Shown piece by piece: positions 18,277 through 27,974 of a DNA stretch of 64,000 bases (the first letter of the stretch is position 1; each line of letters opens with the position of its first letter). A model generated the notes under the pieces. It worked only from the letters and a program-made list of their open reading frames with translations, was not told the origin of the DNA and searched no databases. The position numbers and the translations under genes are program-made. The stretch is from NCBI GenBank assembly GCA_902538085.1, contig CACBDV010000001.1, positions 231,766-295,765 on the forward strand. Reading direction: 5' to 3'. This DNA is from an uncultured Alphaproteobacteria bacterium (GTDB taxonomy: Bacteria > Pseudomonadota > Alphaproteobacteria > HIMB59).

Positions 18277-19581
18277 ATGAAGCTAAAGCAACCAAGTTCA
18301 GTGGACCAATCTGACAGAAAAGTCCCATTTAATTTAAGGCAATCAGGACCAACACCTCAACAAATGCTTATATCTACTAGAGTTAGAAAAAATCCTTATT
18401 GGCATTTATCAGTCGAAGCAGGATGTTGGAGATGCACCGTATACAATAGAATGTATCATCCTAGAGGTTATGTAAAACCAGAGGATGGTGGTGCAATGGT
18501 TGAATATGATGCATTAGTTAATCACGTAACAATGTGGAATGTAGCAGTTGAAAGACAAATTCGTGTAAAAGGACCAGATGCGTTAAAATTTACAAATTTT
18601 GTTATCACAAGAGATGCAACAAGAATTGAAGTAATGAAAGGAAAATATGTAATCCTTTGTAATGACAAAGGAGGGGTGTTAAATGATCCTATATTACTCA
18701 GAATTGCAGAGGATGAATTTTGGTTTTCACTTTCTGACTCCGATATTATGTTTTTTCTTCAAGGCGTAAATCACGATAAAAAATTTAATGTAGAAATTGA
18801 TGAAATAGATGTATCTCCTGTTCAAATTCAAGGACCAAAGTCAATTGATCTTATGGCAGATTTAGTTGGAGATGCTGTTAGAGACATTCCTTACTATGGA
18901 TTAATGGCAGCAAAAGTTGGAGGGAGAGATTGTATTATTTCCCAAACAGGTTTTACTGGGGAAAAGGGATATGAAATCTACCTCAGAGATGCAACTTTAT
19001 ATGCGGATGATATGTGGAATGCTGTTTTAGAGGCTGGAAAGAAACACAATCTAAAAGTAATAGCACCTGCACACCATAGAAGAATAGCTGCAGGAATTTT
19101 ATCATGGGGTCAAGATCTTGACTCCGAAACTTATCCATTTCAATGTAACCTTGGCTACCAGGTTCCAAGAAAAAAACAAGGGGATTACATTGGTAAGCAA
19201 GCATTAGAGGCTATGAGAGCAAAAATCGAAGCAGGAGAAAAACCGTACAGTAACCAACTTGTTGGATTTAGATTAGGGGGTAAGCCAATTGATGAATATG
19301 CACCTGATTTTTGGCTCATATCTGAAGATGGATCAACACCAATAGGTTATCTAACATCTCCTTGGTATTCTCCAGAATTGGAAACTAATATAGCAATGGG
19401 ATATGTTCCTTATGAAAAAAAGGATATTGGTAATAAGTTTAAATTTCATCTCCCTGATCAATATTGTGATACACCTGGAACACCAGTTGATGGAGAGATA
19501 GTTGAAATTCCGTTTAGACCATCTGTTAATCCAAATGCACGTGAAATTGCAAAGGATGACGGAAGAGACTCAGCCTACTAA
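18277..19581 (+). CDS. GcvT/DmdA-like tetrahydrofolate-dependent methyltransferase
   Basis: A 434-residue stand-alone GcvT-fold protein. Segments such as VEYDALVNHVTMWNVAVERQ, IRVKGPDALKF, NDKGGVLNDPIL and SQTGFTGEKGYEIYL are typical of the aminomethyltransferase/DmdA superfamily, in which tetrahydrofolate accepts a methyl or aminomethyl group. No glycine-cleavage partners lie nearby, so it is more likely a demethylase. DMSP (DmdA type) or a betaine-type compound are candidate substrates. At 434 residues it is longer than SAR11 DmdA (about 370). It has the clearest Shine-Dalgarno here and its own terminator, both consistent with high expression. Confidence 0.75.
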   Translation: MKLKQPSSVDQSDRKVPFNLRQSGPTPQQMLISTRVRKNPYWHLSVEAGCWRCTVYNRMYHPRGYVKPEDGGAMVEYDALVNHVTMWNVAVERQIRVKGPDALKFTNFVITRDATRIEVMKGKYVILCNDKGGVLNDPILLRIAEDEFWFSLSDSDIMFFLQGVNHDKKFNVEIDEIDVSPVQIQGPKSIDLMADLVGDAVRDIPYYGLMAAKVGGRDCIISQTGFTGEKGYEIYLRDATLYADDMWNAVLEAGKKHNLKVIAPAHHRRIAAGILSWGQDLDSETYPFQCNLGYQVPRKKQGDYIGKQALEAMRAKIEAGEKPYSNQLVGFRLGGKPIDEYAPDFWLISEDGSTPIGYLTSPWYSPELETNIAMGYVPYEKKDIGNKFKFHLPDQYCDTPGTPVDGEIVEIPFRPSVNPNAREIAKDDGRDSAY

Positions 19582-19593
19582 ACTATATATATC

Positions 19594-19626
19594 AAGCCCA
19601 GTTTATGTACCTGGGCTTTTTATATT
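19594..19626 (+). terminator. Intrinsic terminator after the GcvT/DmdA-like gene
   Basis: An 8-bp perfect stem, AAGCCCAG (19594-19601) and CTGGGCTT (19611-19618), closes a 9-base loop and is followed by a T-rich tract. It lies 13 bases after the stop codon. It is the clearest rho-independent terminator in the window. Confidence 0.85.
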
Positions 19627-19659
19627 TGAATTTTAAAATCTAGCTGTAATAATCTAATT

Positions 19660-20025
19660 ATGAATGTATCAAACATAATAAATAGTAAAAAGCTCTACAA
19701 TCTATATGACCAAATTTTTGATTACTTTAACTTAGCTATTTACGATTTAGAGTCTAAAATTGATACAAGCTTTGACTATAAAAACATTAAGCATAAATTA
19801 GAGACCTTTGCCGATAAACATTTTAAATGTGCCCTTAATGAATTCAATAGAGAAATATCCTTGTTAAAAGATCAAATTCCTGATGATTTCTCAAAAATTG
19901 AAGAATTAAGTAACGAAATAAGAACATACTTCAACTCATTTTTAGAAAAAAAACTTTTTGATTATAAAAAAATTAATGATTTAAAAGATAATCTTAAAAA
20001 GAGTATTGATAAAATTTATTCTTAA
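19660..20025 (+). CDS. Hypothetical protein, predicted helical
   Basis: A 121-residue protein I do not recognise. It is rich in Lys, Asp, Ile and Phe with heptad-like hydrophobic spacing, no cysteine motif and no signal peptide, so a soluble helical or coiled-coil protein is likely. It follows the terminator at 19594 and an AT-rich -10-like TAATAAT (19647-19653) that lies 6 bases before the ATG. It precedes rmuC by 20 bases on the same strand and may be co-transcribed with it. Confidence 0.6.
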   Translation: MNVSNIINSKKLYNLYDQIFDYFNLAIYDLESKIDTSFDYKNIKHKLETFADKHFKCALNEFNREISLLKDQIPDDFSKIEELSNEIRTYFNSFLEKKLFDYKKINDLKDNLKKSIDKIYS

Positions 20026-20045
20026 AAAGAATTAAAATTTAAATT

Positions 20046-21008
20046 ATGAATTTGGAAATCATTATATTTGGAGGTCTTATAATTGTTATCATTCTTTTAT
20101 TAATAACTATAAAAAAAATTAATGAAAAACATAAAAATAATCAAGATGTAGATCTTGATAAAATAAGTCAAAATTTAGAAAATTTATTTAATAAAACATT
20201 GGAGCAATCTGGTTACGTCAATTCAAAAATAGATGAAATTGGCCACTTAACAAAAAAAATGACTAATGCCATGACAGCCAATATAGCTGATATGGGGAAT
20301 ATGGGAGAGGCAATACTAGAAAATATTCTACAAGATTGTGGAATGACTAAAGATAGAGATTACAAAACACAATATACTGACAAAAATGATGAGGGACAAA
20401 GCTTTAGACCAGATGTCGTTATTTTTCTTCCAGATAAAAGAAATATAATAATTGACTCCAAAGTTCCTATGAAAGATTGGTATGAATTTCAAAATACTGA
20501 TGATATTAAAATAAAAGAAAATTCGATTAGAAATTTTATAACTGCATTAAAAAATCACATTAACTCAATTAGCAAAAAAGATTATACAAATCTTTTAAAA
20601 ATTAATTCTCCGGACTACGTTTTCATATTCATGCCACATGAACATGCACTAATTACTGCACAAAGATACGATCAAAATATTGCTAATTATGCTCAGCAAA
20701 AACATGTAATTATAGTGGGACCATCAACATTAATAATGTGTATGAAATTAGTTGAAAGCATTTGGCGCCTAGAAAAACAAAATAAAAACTCTAAAGAGAT
20801 TGCAGATATAGCTGGGAATATGTTTGACCAAATAGCTAAAACAATAAATTTGTTAGAAAAAACTGAATCATCTATCACTAAATCTCTGGAAAATATAAGT
20901 ACTACTAAAAATTATATTAAAGAAGGTAGAGGTAGTTTATACAGTAGAGCTAATCAAATGAAAGAGCTGGGTGCAAAGACAAAAATTGAAATTGATATAA
21001 AAGAATGA
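20046..21008 (+). CDS. rmuC: RmuC-family protein
   Basis: A 320-residue RmuC homologue. A single N-terminal membrane segment spans residues 4-22 (IIIFGGLIIVIILLLI), followed by a charged helical linker. The RmuC domain carries GNMGEAILENILQDCGM, FRPDVVIFLPD, IIIDSKVP and DYVFIFMPHE. The Asp-rich DSK pattern fits the nuclease-like fold proposed for the family, which limits recombination at inverted repeats in E. coli. It is shorter than E. coli RmuC (475) because the coiled coil is reduced. Its stop overlaps the next gene's ATG (21005-21008). Confidence 0.85.
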   Translation: MNLEIIIFGGLIIVIILLLITIKKINEKHKNNQDVDLDKISQNLENLFNKTLEQSGYVNSKIDEIGHLTKKMTNAMTANIADMGNMGEAILENILQDCGMTKDRDYKTQYTDKNDEGQSFRPDVVIFLPDKRNIIIDSKVPMKDWYEFQNTDDIKIKENSIRNFITALKNHINSISKKDYTNLLKINSPDYVFIFMPHEHALITAQRYDQNIANYAQQKHVIIVGPSTLIMCMKLVESIWRLEKQNKNSKEIADIAGNMFDQIAKTINLLEKTESSITKSLENISTTKNYIKEGRGSLYSRANQMKELGAKTKIEIDIKE

Positions 21009-21973
21009 AAATTCTTGTTTACAGTTTTAATGATAAATTAGGTGACGGTTTACAAAAAATATCATTTCTTCAAAAGTTAAAAAAAATATACCCCTCTTCT
21101 TCTATTACTTACACTACGACAAACACAACAACACTTAAAAAAATACTCAACCCTCTTTTAACAAATATCATAGATGAGTTTATCGAGGAAAATAATATAA
21201 GATCATCTTTTTTTGATTTATTTAAAACAAATAAAAGATTTAAGAATACTCATTTTGACTTAATTATTGATCTTCAAAAAGTTGTTTTGAGAACATTGAA
21301 TTTAAAAAAAATTAGCCACAAAGTATTTTTTAGTGCGTCAGCAAATTTTTTGTTTTCAGACGTAAAAAATAACCAAAATTTAAAATTTAAAGGGATATAT
21401 ATTGAGAGATTTTATTATAATATATTGAGTCTGATCAATAATGAGTATTTTGAAGATATAGAAAATATTAATGTGCCATATATAGAGGCACCTAAAATAA
21501 TTAATCAGAAAAATAAGAAAATAATTGGCATAGCACCAGGTGCAGGAAATCCCATAAGGGAATGGGGATTTAAAAATTATTTAGAAGTGGCAAAAAAATT
21601 AAGGCAAGATGATTATCGTGTCGTATTTTTCTTAGGGCCAAACGAAAAACATTATTTAGATTTATGTAAAACAAATAATTTTGATTGCCCAGAATGGAAT
21701 GAGAAATCTATGATCTCGAAAAGTATTCTATTTATTATGAATTTAGCAAAACAAGTCGATTGCTTATTATGTAATGACGGTGGAACCTCATGGATCTTTG
21801 AATTTGCTGGTATAAAGACATTCAAAATTTTTGGAGTTACCAATGAAAAAAAATTTGCAAGACCAAATTATTGTAAAACATTACAAGTAAAAGATTATGG
21901 CTATAACTCTTTACAATCTTTCCCCACTGACCTATACATAGAAGAGTTAAACATTTATTTGAAAACTATATGA
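21005..21973 (+). CDS. Glycosyltransferase family 9 protein (heptosyltransferase-like)
   Basis: A 322-residue GT9/ADP-heptose:LPS heptosyltransferase-like protein. The nucleotide-sugar half has IGIAPGAGNPIREWGFKNY near residue 173, where APGAG...W is the family signature. LLCNDGGTSWIFEFAG near 256 matches the NDTGP region, with DGG instead of the usual DTG. It probably adds a sugar to LPS core or another surface glycan at the inner membrane. The ATGA overlap with the following epimerase gene and with rmuC upstream shows an operon. The exact sugar and acceptor are unknown. Confidence 0.7.
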   Translation: MKILVYSFNDKLGDGLQKISFLQKLKKIYPSSSITYTTTNTTTLKKILNPLLTNIIDEFIEENNIRSSFFDLFKTNKRFKNTHFDLIIDLQKVVLRTLNLKKISHKVFFSASANFLFSDVKNNQNLKFKGIYIERFYYNILSLINNEYFEDIENINVPYIEAPKIINQKNKKIIGIAPGAGNPIREWGFKNYLEVAKKLRQDDYRVVFFLGPNEKHYLDLCKTNNFDCPEWNEKSMISKSILFIMNLAKQVDCLLCNDGGTSWIFEFAGIKTFKIFGVTNEKKFARPNYCKTLQVKDYGYNSLQSFPTDLYIEELNIYLKTI

Positions 21974-22860
21974 TTAAGAAAAATATTCTTATAACTGGCG
22001 GTGCGGGATTTATAGGTTCAAATCTAGTTAAATTTATATTAAAGAAAAATATTGCAAGAAAAATTATTGTTTTAGATAACTATTCATCTGGTTCAAAATT
22101 AAATCATATTTCTAATAATAAAATTACCTATATCAGAGGAGATACAAAAAATATTCTTAATAATAAAAAAATTAAAAAATCTAAAATTGATTTAATATTT
22201 CACTTAGCAGAATTTTCAAGAATTGTTCAAAGCTTTCAGTATTTTGAAAAATGTTGGGAGTCAAATATGCAAGGAACAAAAAAGGTAATAGAATTAGCGT
22301 TGATTAAAAGAGCTAAATTTATTTATTCTGCTTCATCGAGTAAATTTGGTCCGAAGACTAATGAATATCTATCACCTTACGCATGGACTAAAGCAAAAAA
22401 TGTAGAATTAATAAAATGTTACAAAGAATGGTATGGTTTAGACTATGTGATTGCATATTTTTATAATGTCTACGGACCCAATCAAATTAAAAAACACTAT
22501 ATGTCTGCAGTTATAGGAATTTTTGAGGATCAATTTATAAATAATAAACCTTTAACAGTGGTCTCTCCTGGAAACCAAAAAAGGGATTTTACACATGTAT
22601 ACGATATTGTAGAGGGGTTTATTAAAGCTGGTTTTTTAAAAAAAAATCAGGAGTATCAGTTGGCATCTGGAAAGTTGTACACGATAATGCAAGTTGCTAA
22701 GATGTTTAAAACTAAGATAAAATTAATACCTCAAAGACCAGGTGAAAGATTTTCTTCAAAAAGAGACAACTTATCTAAATCTAAAAAAGAATTAAATTTT
22801 CAAGCCAAATATGATTTAAAAAAATACATTCAGGATTTTATAAAAGAGCATAATAATTAG
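21970..22860 (+). CDS. NAD-dependent sugar epimerase/dehydratase
   Basis: A 296-residue extended short-chain dehydrogenase of the GalE/WbpP type. The cofactor loop TGGAGFIGSN is at residues 9-18, and the catalytic YxxxK is Tyr137 and Lys141 in SPYAWTKAKN. RDFTHVYDIVEGF near 205 is a typical nucleotide-sugar epimerase segment. It likely produces a nucleotide sugar for the glycosyltransferases nearby. Its TAG stop (22858-22860) directly abuts the stop of the convergent glycosyltransferase with no bases between. Confidence 0.8.
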   Translation: MIKKNILITGGAGFIGSNLVKFILKKNIARKIIVLDNYSSGSKLNHISNNKITYIRGDTKNILNNKKIKKSKIDLIFHLAEFSRIVQSFQYFEKCWESNMQGTKKVIELALIKRAKFIYSASSSKFGPKTNEYLSPYAWTKAKNVELIKCYKEWYGLDYVIAYFYNVYGPNQIKKHYMSAVIGIFEDQFINNKPLTVVSPGNQKRDFTHVYDIVEGFIKAGFLKKNQEYQLASGKLYTIMQVAKMFKTKIKLIPQRPGERFSSKRDNLSKSKKELNFQAKYDLKKYIQDFIKEHNN

Positions 22861-23682
22861 TTAAATTACTCTCTCATTTCTGATATCAGCATATGACTGT
22901 ACTAAATGATGTCTTACACGACACCCTTTCATAGAAAAAATACCCTTATTATCAAAATATACTCCTGATTGAATAATATTATCACAATCATAGTTTTCAA
23001 AATAACTTCTGACTACTTTAGTAAATTGACCAGTGGCAGTTAAACTTAATACTGCAGTTTTAGGTTTAAAAAATATTTTATTTTCATAAAATTTGTAGTC
23101 ATTTACAATATTTTCGATCATCATTTTTGGTATTAAATGATTTTTTTTAAATCCTAATCCCCAGGTCAAAAAATTATTATGTGGAAATTTTAATAATGGA
23201 AATATTTTCTCACTTGGTGGAATAATACATTCAACTGGTTCATTAGATAAAAATGCCTCCGTATCCTTTTCATGAAGAGACTTTATGGAAACTCTACACC
23301 CTTTACTAATATCAAAATAATACCCACCCCTTTCATACAAAATACAATGTCTAAATATATCAGACTTCATTACTCCAAATTTAACTTTTTTATATACATG
23401 ATGAATTTCATGAGAGGACCAGTATTTTTCCATGTATTCATCTCTTGCTGTTTTATCAAATAGGATGAAACTTAAGTCTTTATTGACATCTCTAAATTTT
23501 AAAATTTCCTGATAATGTGTTTTTCCAAAAAATTTATTTTCCCAAGTTTGATAAACACATGGCGGTATAAGTTGATTATGTGTTTCATTTGAGATTTGAT
23601 CTTTCAACTCTTTTAAAGGATATTCTGTTATTCTTTTTATGTAATAATCGAAAAATTTTTCTATCTTTTTTAAACTATTCAT
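22861..23682 (-). CDS. Glycosyltransferase family 32 (OCH1-like sugar-transfer protein)
   Basis: I take the ATG at 23682 (273 residues); an upstream in-frame ATG would place the start inside tRNA-Ser. The N-terminal part has [12 protein letters not shown], and the core contains [19 protein letters not shown] and FDIS (about 105-126), characteristic of the DXD-sugar glycosyltransferases of GT32. The motif here reads DIS rather than DxD, so one metal-ligand aspartate is replaced. It probably adds hexose to a surface polysaccharide. The ATG lies 5 bases after the CCA end of tRNA-Ser on the same strand. Confidence 0.75.
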   Translation of the reverse strand: MNSLKKIEKFFDYYIKRITEYPLKELKDQISNETHNQLIPPCVYQTWENKFFGKTHYQEILKFRDVNKDLSFILFDKTARDEYMEKYWSSHEIHHVYKKVKFGVMKSDIFRHCILYERGGYYFDISKGCRVSIKSLHEKDTEAFLSNEPVECIIPPSEKIFPLLKFPHNNFLTWGLGFKKNHLIPKMMIENIVNDYKFYENKIFFKPKTAVLSLTATGQFTKVVRSYFENYDCDNIIQSGVYFDNKGIFSMKGCRVRHHLVQSYADIRNERVI

Positions 23683-23687
23683 AACGT

Positions 23688-23777
23688 TGGCGGAGAGAGT
23701 GGGATTCGAACCCACGATAGAGTTGCCCCTATACACGCGTTCCAGGCGTGCGCCTTAAACCACTCGGCCATCTCTCC
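23688..23777 (-). tRNA. tRNA-Ser (anticodon GGA), CCA encoded
   Basis: The minus strand gives a 90-base class II tRNA. Acceptor arms GGAGAGA and TCTCTCC pair perfectly, the discriminator is G, and CCA is encoded (plus-strand TGG at 23688-23690). The T-arm carries GGTTCGAATCC, and the anticodon arm CACGC-CTGGAAC-GCGTG gives anticodon GGA (plus-strand TCC at 23741-23743). The long variable arm and G discriminator are serine identity features. It reads UCC and UCU codons. It is 4 bases after the lepA stop and 5 bases before the GT32 start. Confidence 0.95.
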
Positions 23778-23781
23778 ATGA

Positions 23782-25581
23782 TTATTCATTATCACCTATC
23801 TTTAGTGCCTCAAAAAAAGCAGTCTGCGGAATTTCGACATTACCAAATTGTTTCATTCTTTTCTTTCCCTTTTTTTGTTTTTCCAAAAGTTTTTTCTTTC
23901 TACTCACATCTCCACCATAAAGTTTAGCAGTCACATCTTTTCTAAAAGCTTTAATAGTTTCTCTGGCTATAATTTTTCCATAAATTGCAGCCTGAATTGG
24001 TATTTGAAAGTTTTGTCTTGGGATTAAATCTTTTAGCTTATTACAAATCCTTCTACCAATTGTTTCAGCTCTTGTTTTATGAACTATATTTGAAAATGCA
24101 TCAACAGTTTCTGAATTAACAAGAATATTTAGTTTTACTAGATCTCCTTCAAAATAATCATAGACCTGATAATCAAAACTAGCATAACCTTTTGAATAAG
24201 ATTTTAATTTATCATAAAAATCTATAACGATTTCATTCAAAGGTAATTCCATTTCTAAGATAGCTCTGTTGTTTTGTATATTTAAGTTTTTTTGTTTACC
24301 TCTTTTTTCAATACAAAGTGTTATTACAGTACCCAAATAATCCTGTGGCACTATTATAGTAGATTTAACCCATGGTTCTAAAATTTTATCTATTTCAGCT
24401 GGATCAGGCAGTTCAGAGGGATTTCTAATTACAATTTCGTTTTTATTTCTGTCAATTACTTTGTATACAACTCCTGGAGCAGTAGTAATTAAATCTAAAT
24501 CAAATTCTCTTCTAAGTCTTTCTGTTGTAACCTCTAGGTGGAGCAAACCTAAAAAACCACACCTAAAACCATAACCTAAAGCAGCACTAGTTTCATTTTC
24601 ATATGTAAAACTTGAGTCATTTAAAGCAAGTTTTTCAAAACTCTCTTTAAGTCTCTCATAATCTGATGTATCAACAGGATATATCCCACAAAACACGACT
24701 GGTAATGAGGGCTTGAAACCTGGAAGTGGTTTTATTTTTTGATCATTTAATTCTGCTATTGTGTCACCGACCTTACAGTCAGCAACTGACTTTATACTAG
24801 CATTAATAAAACCTATTTCTCCTGGACCTAATTCATCACAATAATTTATTTCAGGTGTGAAATATCCAATTCTATCGATATTGTATTGTTGATTATTAGA
24901 TAAAAACTTAACCTTCATACCCTTTTTCATAACACCATCAAGAACTCTAACCAGAACCGTTACTCCTAAATAATTATCGTACCAACTGTCCACTAAGAGA
25001 GCCTTGAGATTTTTTTCATTTGTATTTGGAGAGGGTAGTTTTTCTACAATCTGGTCTAATAAATCTTCAACTCCTAGTCCAGTTTTTGCAGAAACGAGAC
25101 GAGCTTCTGAAGTATCTATTCCTATTGTTTGTTCAATGTCTTCTTTTACTCTTTCTGGCTCAGATGCAGGTAAATCTGCTTTGTTGAGAACTGGAAGTAT
25201 CTCATGATTTACATCTATTGCCTGATAAGCATTTGCGAGAGTTTGTGCCTCAACACCCTGTGTGCTGTCAACAACTAAAACTGAGCCTTCACAAGCTGAT
25301 AGTGATCTTGAAACTTCATAGGAAAAATCAACGTGTCCAGGTGTATCAAGTATATTAAGTTGATATTCATCACCTTTTTTATTTTTATAGTTTAATCGGA
25401 CTGTTTGAGCTTTTATAGTGATCCCCCTTTCTCTTTCAATCTCCATTGAATCCAAGACTTGGTCTTTTTTAGTCCTGTCATCCATCCCTCCGCAAATTTC
25501 AATTATTCTGTCCGCTAGAGTGGATTTACCATGATCAATATGAGCTATTATCGAAAAATTTCTAATTTTAGAAATTTCCAT
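23782..25581 (-). CDS. lepA: Elongation factor 4 (LepA)
   Basis: A 599-residue LepA of full length. The GTPase domain has [15 protein letters not shown] (G1, residues 11-25), ERERGITIK (G2), [13 protein letters not shown] (G3) and NKADLP (G4). The C-terminal LepA-specific domain ends with the Lys-rich segment [16 protein letters not shown]. The protein acts on ribosomes, affecting back-translocation and initiation. The start abuts the pheT stop (shared base 25581), so it is transcribed with the phenylalanyl-tRNA synthetase operon and with the tRNA-Ser behind it. Confidence 0.97.
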   Translation of the reverse strand: MEISKIRNFSIIAHIDHGKSTLADRIIEICGGMDDRTKKDQVLDSMEIERERGITIKAQTVRLNYKNKKGDEYQLNILDTPGHVDFSYEVSRSLSACEGSVLVVDSTQGVEAQTLANAYQAIDVNHEILPVLNKADLPASEPERVKEDIEQTIGIDTSEARLVSAKTGLGVEDLLDQIVEKLPSPNTNEKNLKALLVDSWYDNYLGVTVLVRVLDGVMKKGMKVKFLSNNQQYNIDRIGYFTPEINYCDELGPGEIGFINASIKSVADCKVGDTIAELNDQKIKPLPGFKPSLPVVFCGIYPVDTSDYERLKESFEKLALNDSSFTYENETSAALGYGFRCGFLGLLHLEVTTERLRREFDLDLITTAPGVVYKVIDRNKNEIVIRNPSELPDPAEIDKILEPWVKSTIIVPQDYLGTVITLCIEKRGKQKNLNIQNNRAILEMELPLNEIVIDFYDKLKSYSKGYASFDYQVYDYFEGDLVKLNILVNSETVDAFSNIVHKTRAETIGRRICNKLKDLIPRQNFQIPIQAAIYGKIIARETIKAFRKDVTAKLYGGDVSRKKKLLEKQKKGKKRMKQFGNVEIPQTAFFEALKIGDNE

Positions 25582-27974
25582 TAGCTTCTAATTTTTGCTT
25601 TAAATTTATTTGATACTTTTTCTAAAATATTTTTATGTAATTGTTCTAAATCTTTTTCTTCAAGAGTTTTTTCTTTAGATTGAATAGTAATCCTAAATGT
25701 TACACTTTTACTGTCATCACCTAAGTCTTTTGCTACATATAAATCAAAAAATTCTACATTTTTAATTAAGTTTTTATCTAAACCTTTGACGTATCTCTGA
25801 ACTTCATAGAGATTTTGCTCCTTTTCGAATAAAAAAGAAAAGTCTTTTTCACTGAACTGAAATTGGGAATCTAAGATATTTATATTATTAGCTCTACTAA
25901 TTGAATCAATTGGAAGGTTTTCAAAAAATAATTCAATTGCATAACAATTTTTAAGTTTAGAAAATTCCTCCATAATTAATGGATGAACTTTTCCATATCT
26001 AGCTATTAATTTTTTTCCCATAAATAGTTCAGCAGACTGACCTGGGTGATAAGTATTTGAAGTTGATCTTGATATGTTAAATTGTTTTATGTCAAAATTT
26101 AGTGAACTTATTAATATTGAGGTTAATTCTGTTAAAGAGTAAAAATTAAATTCTTCAGATTTGTAAATAGAGTTTGTATTTTCTTCAGTTGAAATAAGCA
26201 ATGATAGAATATTTTCTTGGGATTGAGATGAATTATAAATAGGACCTATTTCAAATAATTGAATATTTTTAAAACCTTTTTTAAAATTTAATTCTGCACT
26301 TTCTAAATGGTTAAATATCATAGAATTTCTCATATAAGATTGATCATCACTGATTGCATTTGAAATTTTTAAGGATTTATCTCCTTTAAGGATTTCTTGA
26401 GCTCTAATTGAGTGAAAAGAAAAAGTTATAACTTCAGAAATTCCATTAGATATAAGGGTTTTTTTAAGTTTTTTTATTGATTTAAATTTCTTATTTGATG
26501 ATGAATTATCAATTTTATCAATCTCATCGATTGATGCAGAGGGCACACTTTGTTTAATATTTTCATATCCATAAATTCTTATAATTTCTTCAACTATATC
26601 GATTTTGTTTTTAACATCATTCCTCCATGATGGAACTAAGACTTCACATTCCTTTTCATTGCTTTTGTTAATTTGAAATTTAAGATCTTTTAATATTTTG
26701 ATTTGTTTTTGTGGGTCAAGTTCTAAACCAATAGTCTTATTAAAGTAATCAAAATTATAATTTATTTTATGCTCAAAATTTTCTAATTTTCCAGCTTCAA
26801 TATTTTTACTTACTAAGCCCCCACATATTTTATTTATTAAATATGATGCATATTCTAAACCTTCAATGACCATATTTTTATCTAATCCTCTTTCAAAACG
26901 ATACCTAGCATCTGAATTTATTCCAAGAGATCTTCCAGTTTGCGCTACGCTATTCGGATTAAAAAGAGCAACCTCAAGAAATACATTTTTAGTATCATCT
27001 GTGCATCCGCTGAGGTCTCCTCCTATAATTCCTGCTATGGCAAGTGCATTATTTCCATCAGCTATTACGGTTGTATTTTTATCTAATGAGTATTCTTTGT
27101 TATCTAAAGCAAGAATTCTTTCGTTCGCATTTGCAAGCCTCATATCTAGTTTTTTTCCAATTTTATCTGCATCAAAAACGTGTAAAGGTCTGCCTAAATC
27201 AATAGTGATATAATTTGTTATATCTACTAAAGCGTTTATAGGTCTTAGTCCAAGGCTGATAAGTTTTTTTTGTAACCATTCTGGAGATTTAGAATTATTT
27301 ACATTTTTAAAATATCTACTTACTACATATTCACAACTATTATCATCATTGTTAATATTCCAAATGATTGGGCTTGCGAATTCTAACTGATTTATTTTTT
27401 TAAAATTTAAAGGCTTTAGTTTACCAACACCTTTAGCTGAGAGATCTCTAGCAACGCCTCTAACACCAAGGCAATCTCCTCTATTAGGTGTAATACCTAT
27501 CTCGAAAATAGGATCATTTAATTTCAAAGCTTCAACTGCTGAGGTGCCATTTTCAAAATCATCAAGTAACTCAATAATACCCTCATGATCATCACTTAAG
27601 TTAAGTTCCCTCTCAGACAAAAGCATACCCTCAGATATTTCACCTCTAATTTTTCCTTTTTTTAAATTTATCTGTGTTCCTGGAATATACATGCCATCTT
27701 TGGCAAATATTCCTTTTAATCCCTTCTTTACATTATTTGCTCCACAGATTACCTGATAGGTATTGGTTCCATCGTCAACTTTACAGATATTTAATCTATC
27801 TGCATTAGGATGTTTTCTAAAATCTTTTATGGTTGCAACTACAAACTTTGAGTATTCTGAATAGTCAGTCAAGCTCTCAAGTTCAAGACCTAAATTTGTA
27901 AGAGCTTCACCAATTTCATTTGCATTTTTATCTGTCTCTAAATGATCACACAACCAACTATAACTAAACTTCAC
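25581..27974 (-). CDS. pheT: Phenylalanyl-tRNA synthetase beta chain
   Basis: A 797-residue PheT of normal length. The N-terminal tRNA-binding (EMAP-like) domain covers about residues 40-150 ([20 protein letters not shown]). B3/B4 editing and B5 domains follow, with [18 protein letters not shown] and [29 protein letters not shown] and a C-terminal anticodon-binding ferredoxin-like domain (about 705-797) end the protein. With PheS it forms the alpha2beta2 enzyme that charges tRNA-Phe. The pheS stop and pheT start share base 27974. Confidence 0.97.
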   Translation of the reverse strand: MKFSYSWLCDHLETDKNANEIGEALTNLGLELESLTDYSEYSKFVVATIKDFRKHPNADRLNICKVDDGTNTYQVICGANNVKKGLKGIFAKDGMYIPGTQINLKKGKIRGEISEGMLLSERELNLSDDHEGIIELLDDFENGTSAVEALKLNDPIFEIGITPNRGDCLGVRGVARDLSAKGVGKLKPLNFKKINQLEFASPIIWNINNDDNSCEYVVSRYFKNVNNSKSPEWLQKKLISLGLRPINALVDITNYITIDLGRPLHVFDADKIGKKLDMRLANANERILALDNKEYSLDKNTTVIADGNNALAIAGIIGGDLSGCTDDTKNVFLEVALFNPNSVAQTGRSLGINSDARYRFERGLDKNMVIEGLEYASYLINKICGGLVSKNIEAGKLENFEHKINYNFDYFNKTIGLELDPQKQIKILKDLKFQINKSNEKECEVLVPSWRNDVKNKIDIVEEIIRIYGYENIKQSVPSASIDEIDKIDNSSSNKKFKSIKKLKKTLISNGISEVITFSFHSIRAQEILKGDKSLKISNAISDDQSYMRNSMIFNHLESAELNFKKGFKNIQLFEIGPIYNSSQSQENILSLLISTEENTNSIYKSEEFNFYSLTELTSILISSLNFDIKQFNISRSTSNTYHPGQSAELFMGKKLIARYGKVHPLIMEEFSKLKNCYAIELFFENLPIDSISRANNINILDSQFQFSEKDFSFLFEKEQNLYEVQRYVKGLDKNLIKNVEFFDLYVAKDLGDDSKSVTFRITIQSKEKTLEEKDLEQLHKNILEKVSNKFKAKIRS

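Noticed and set aside
23683-23736. N-terminal extension of the GT32 protein beginning at 23736
   Set aside because: The 18 extra codons are translated from the 3' half of tRNA-Ser, so they cannot be a real protein N terminus.
26866-27213. A 115-codon plus-strand open frame inside pheT
   Set aside because: It is entirely within the conserved core of pheT on the opposite strand and has no family resemblance.
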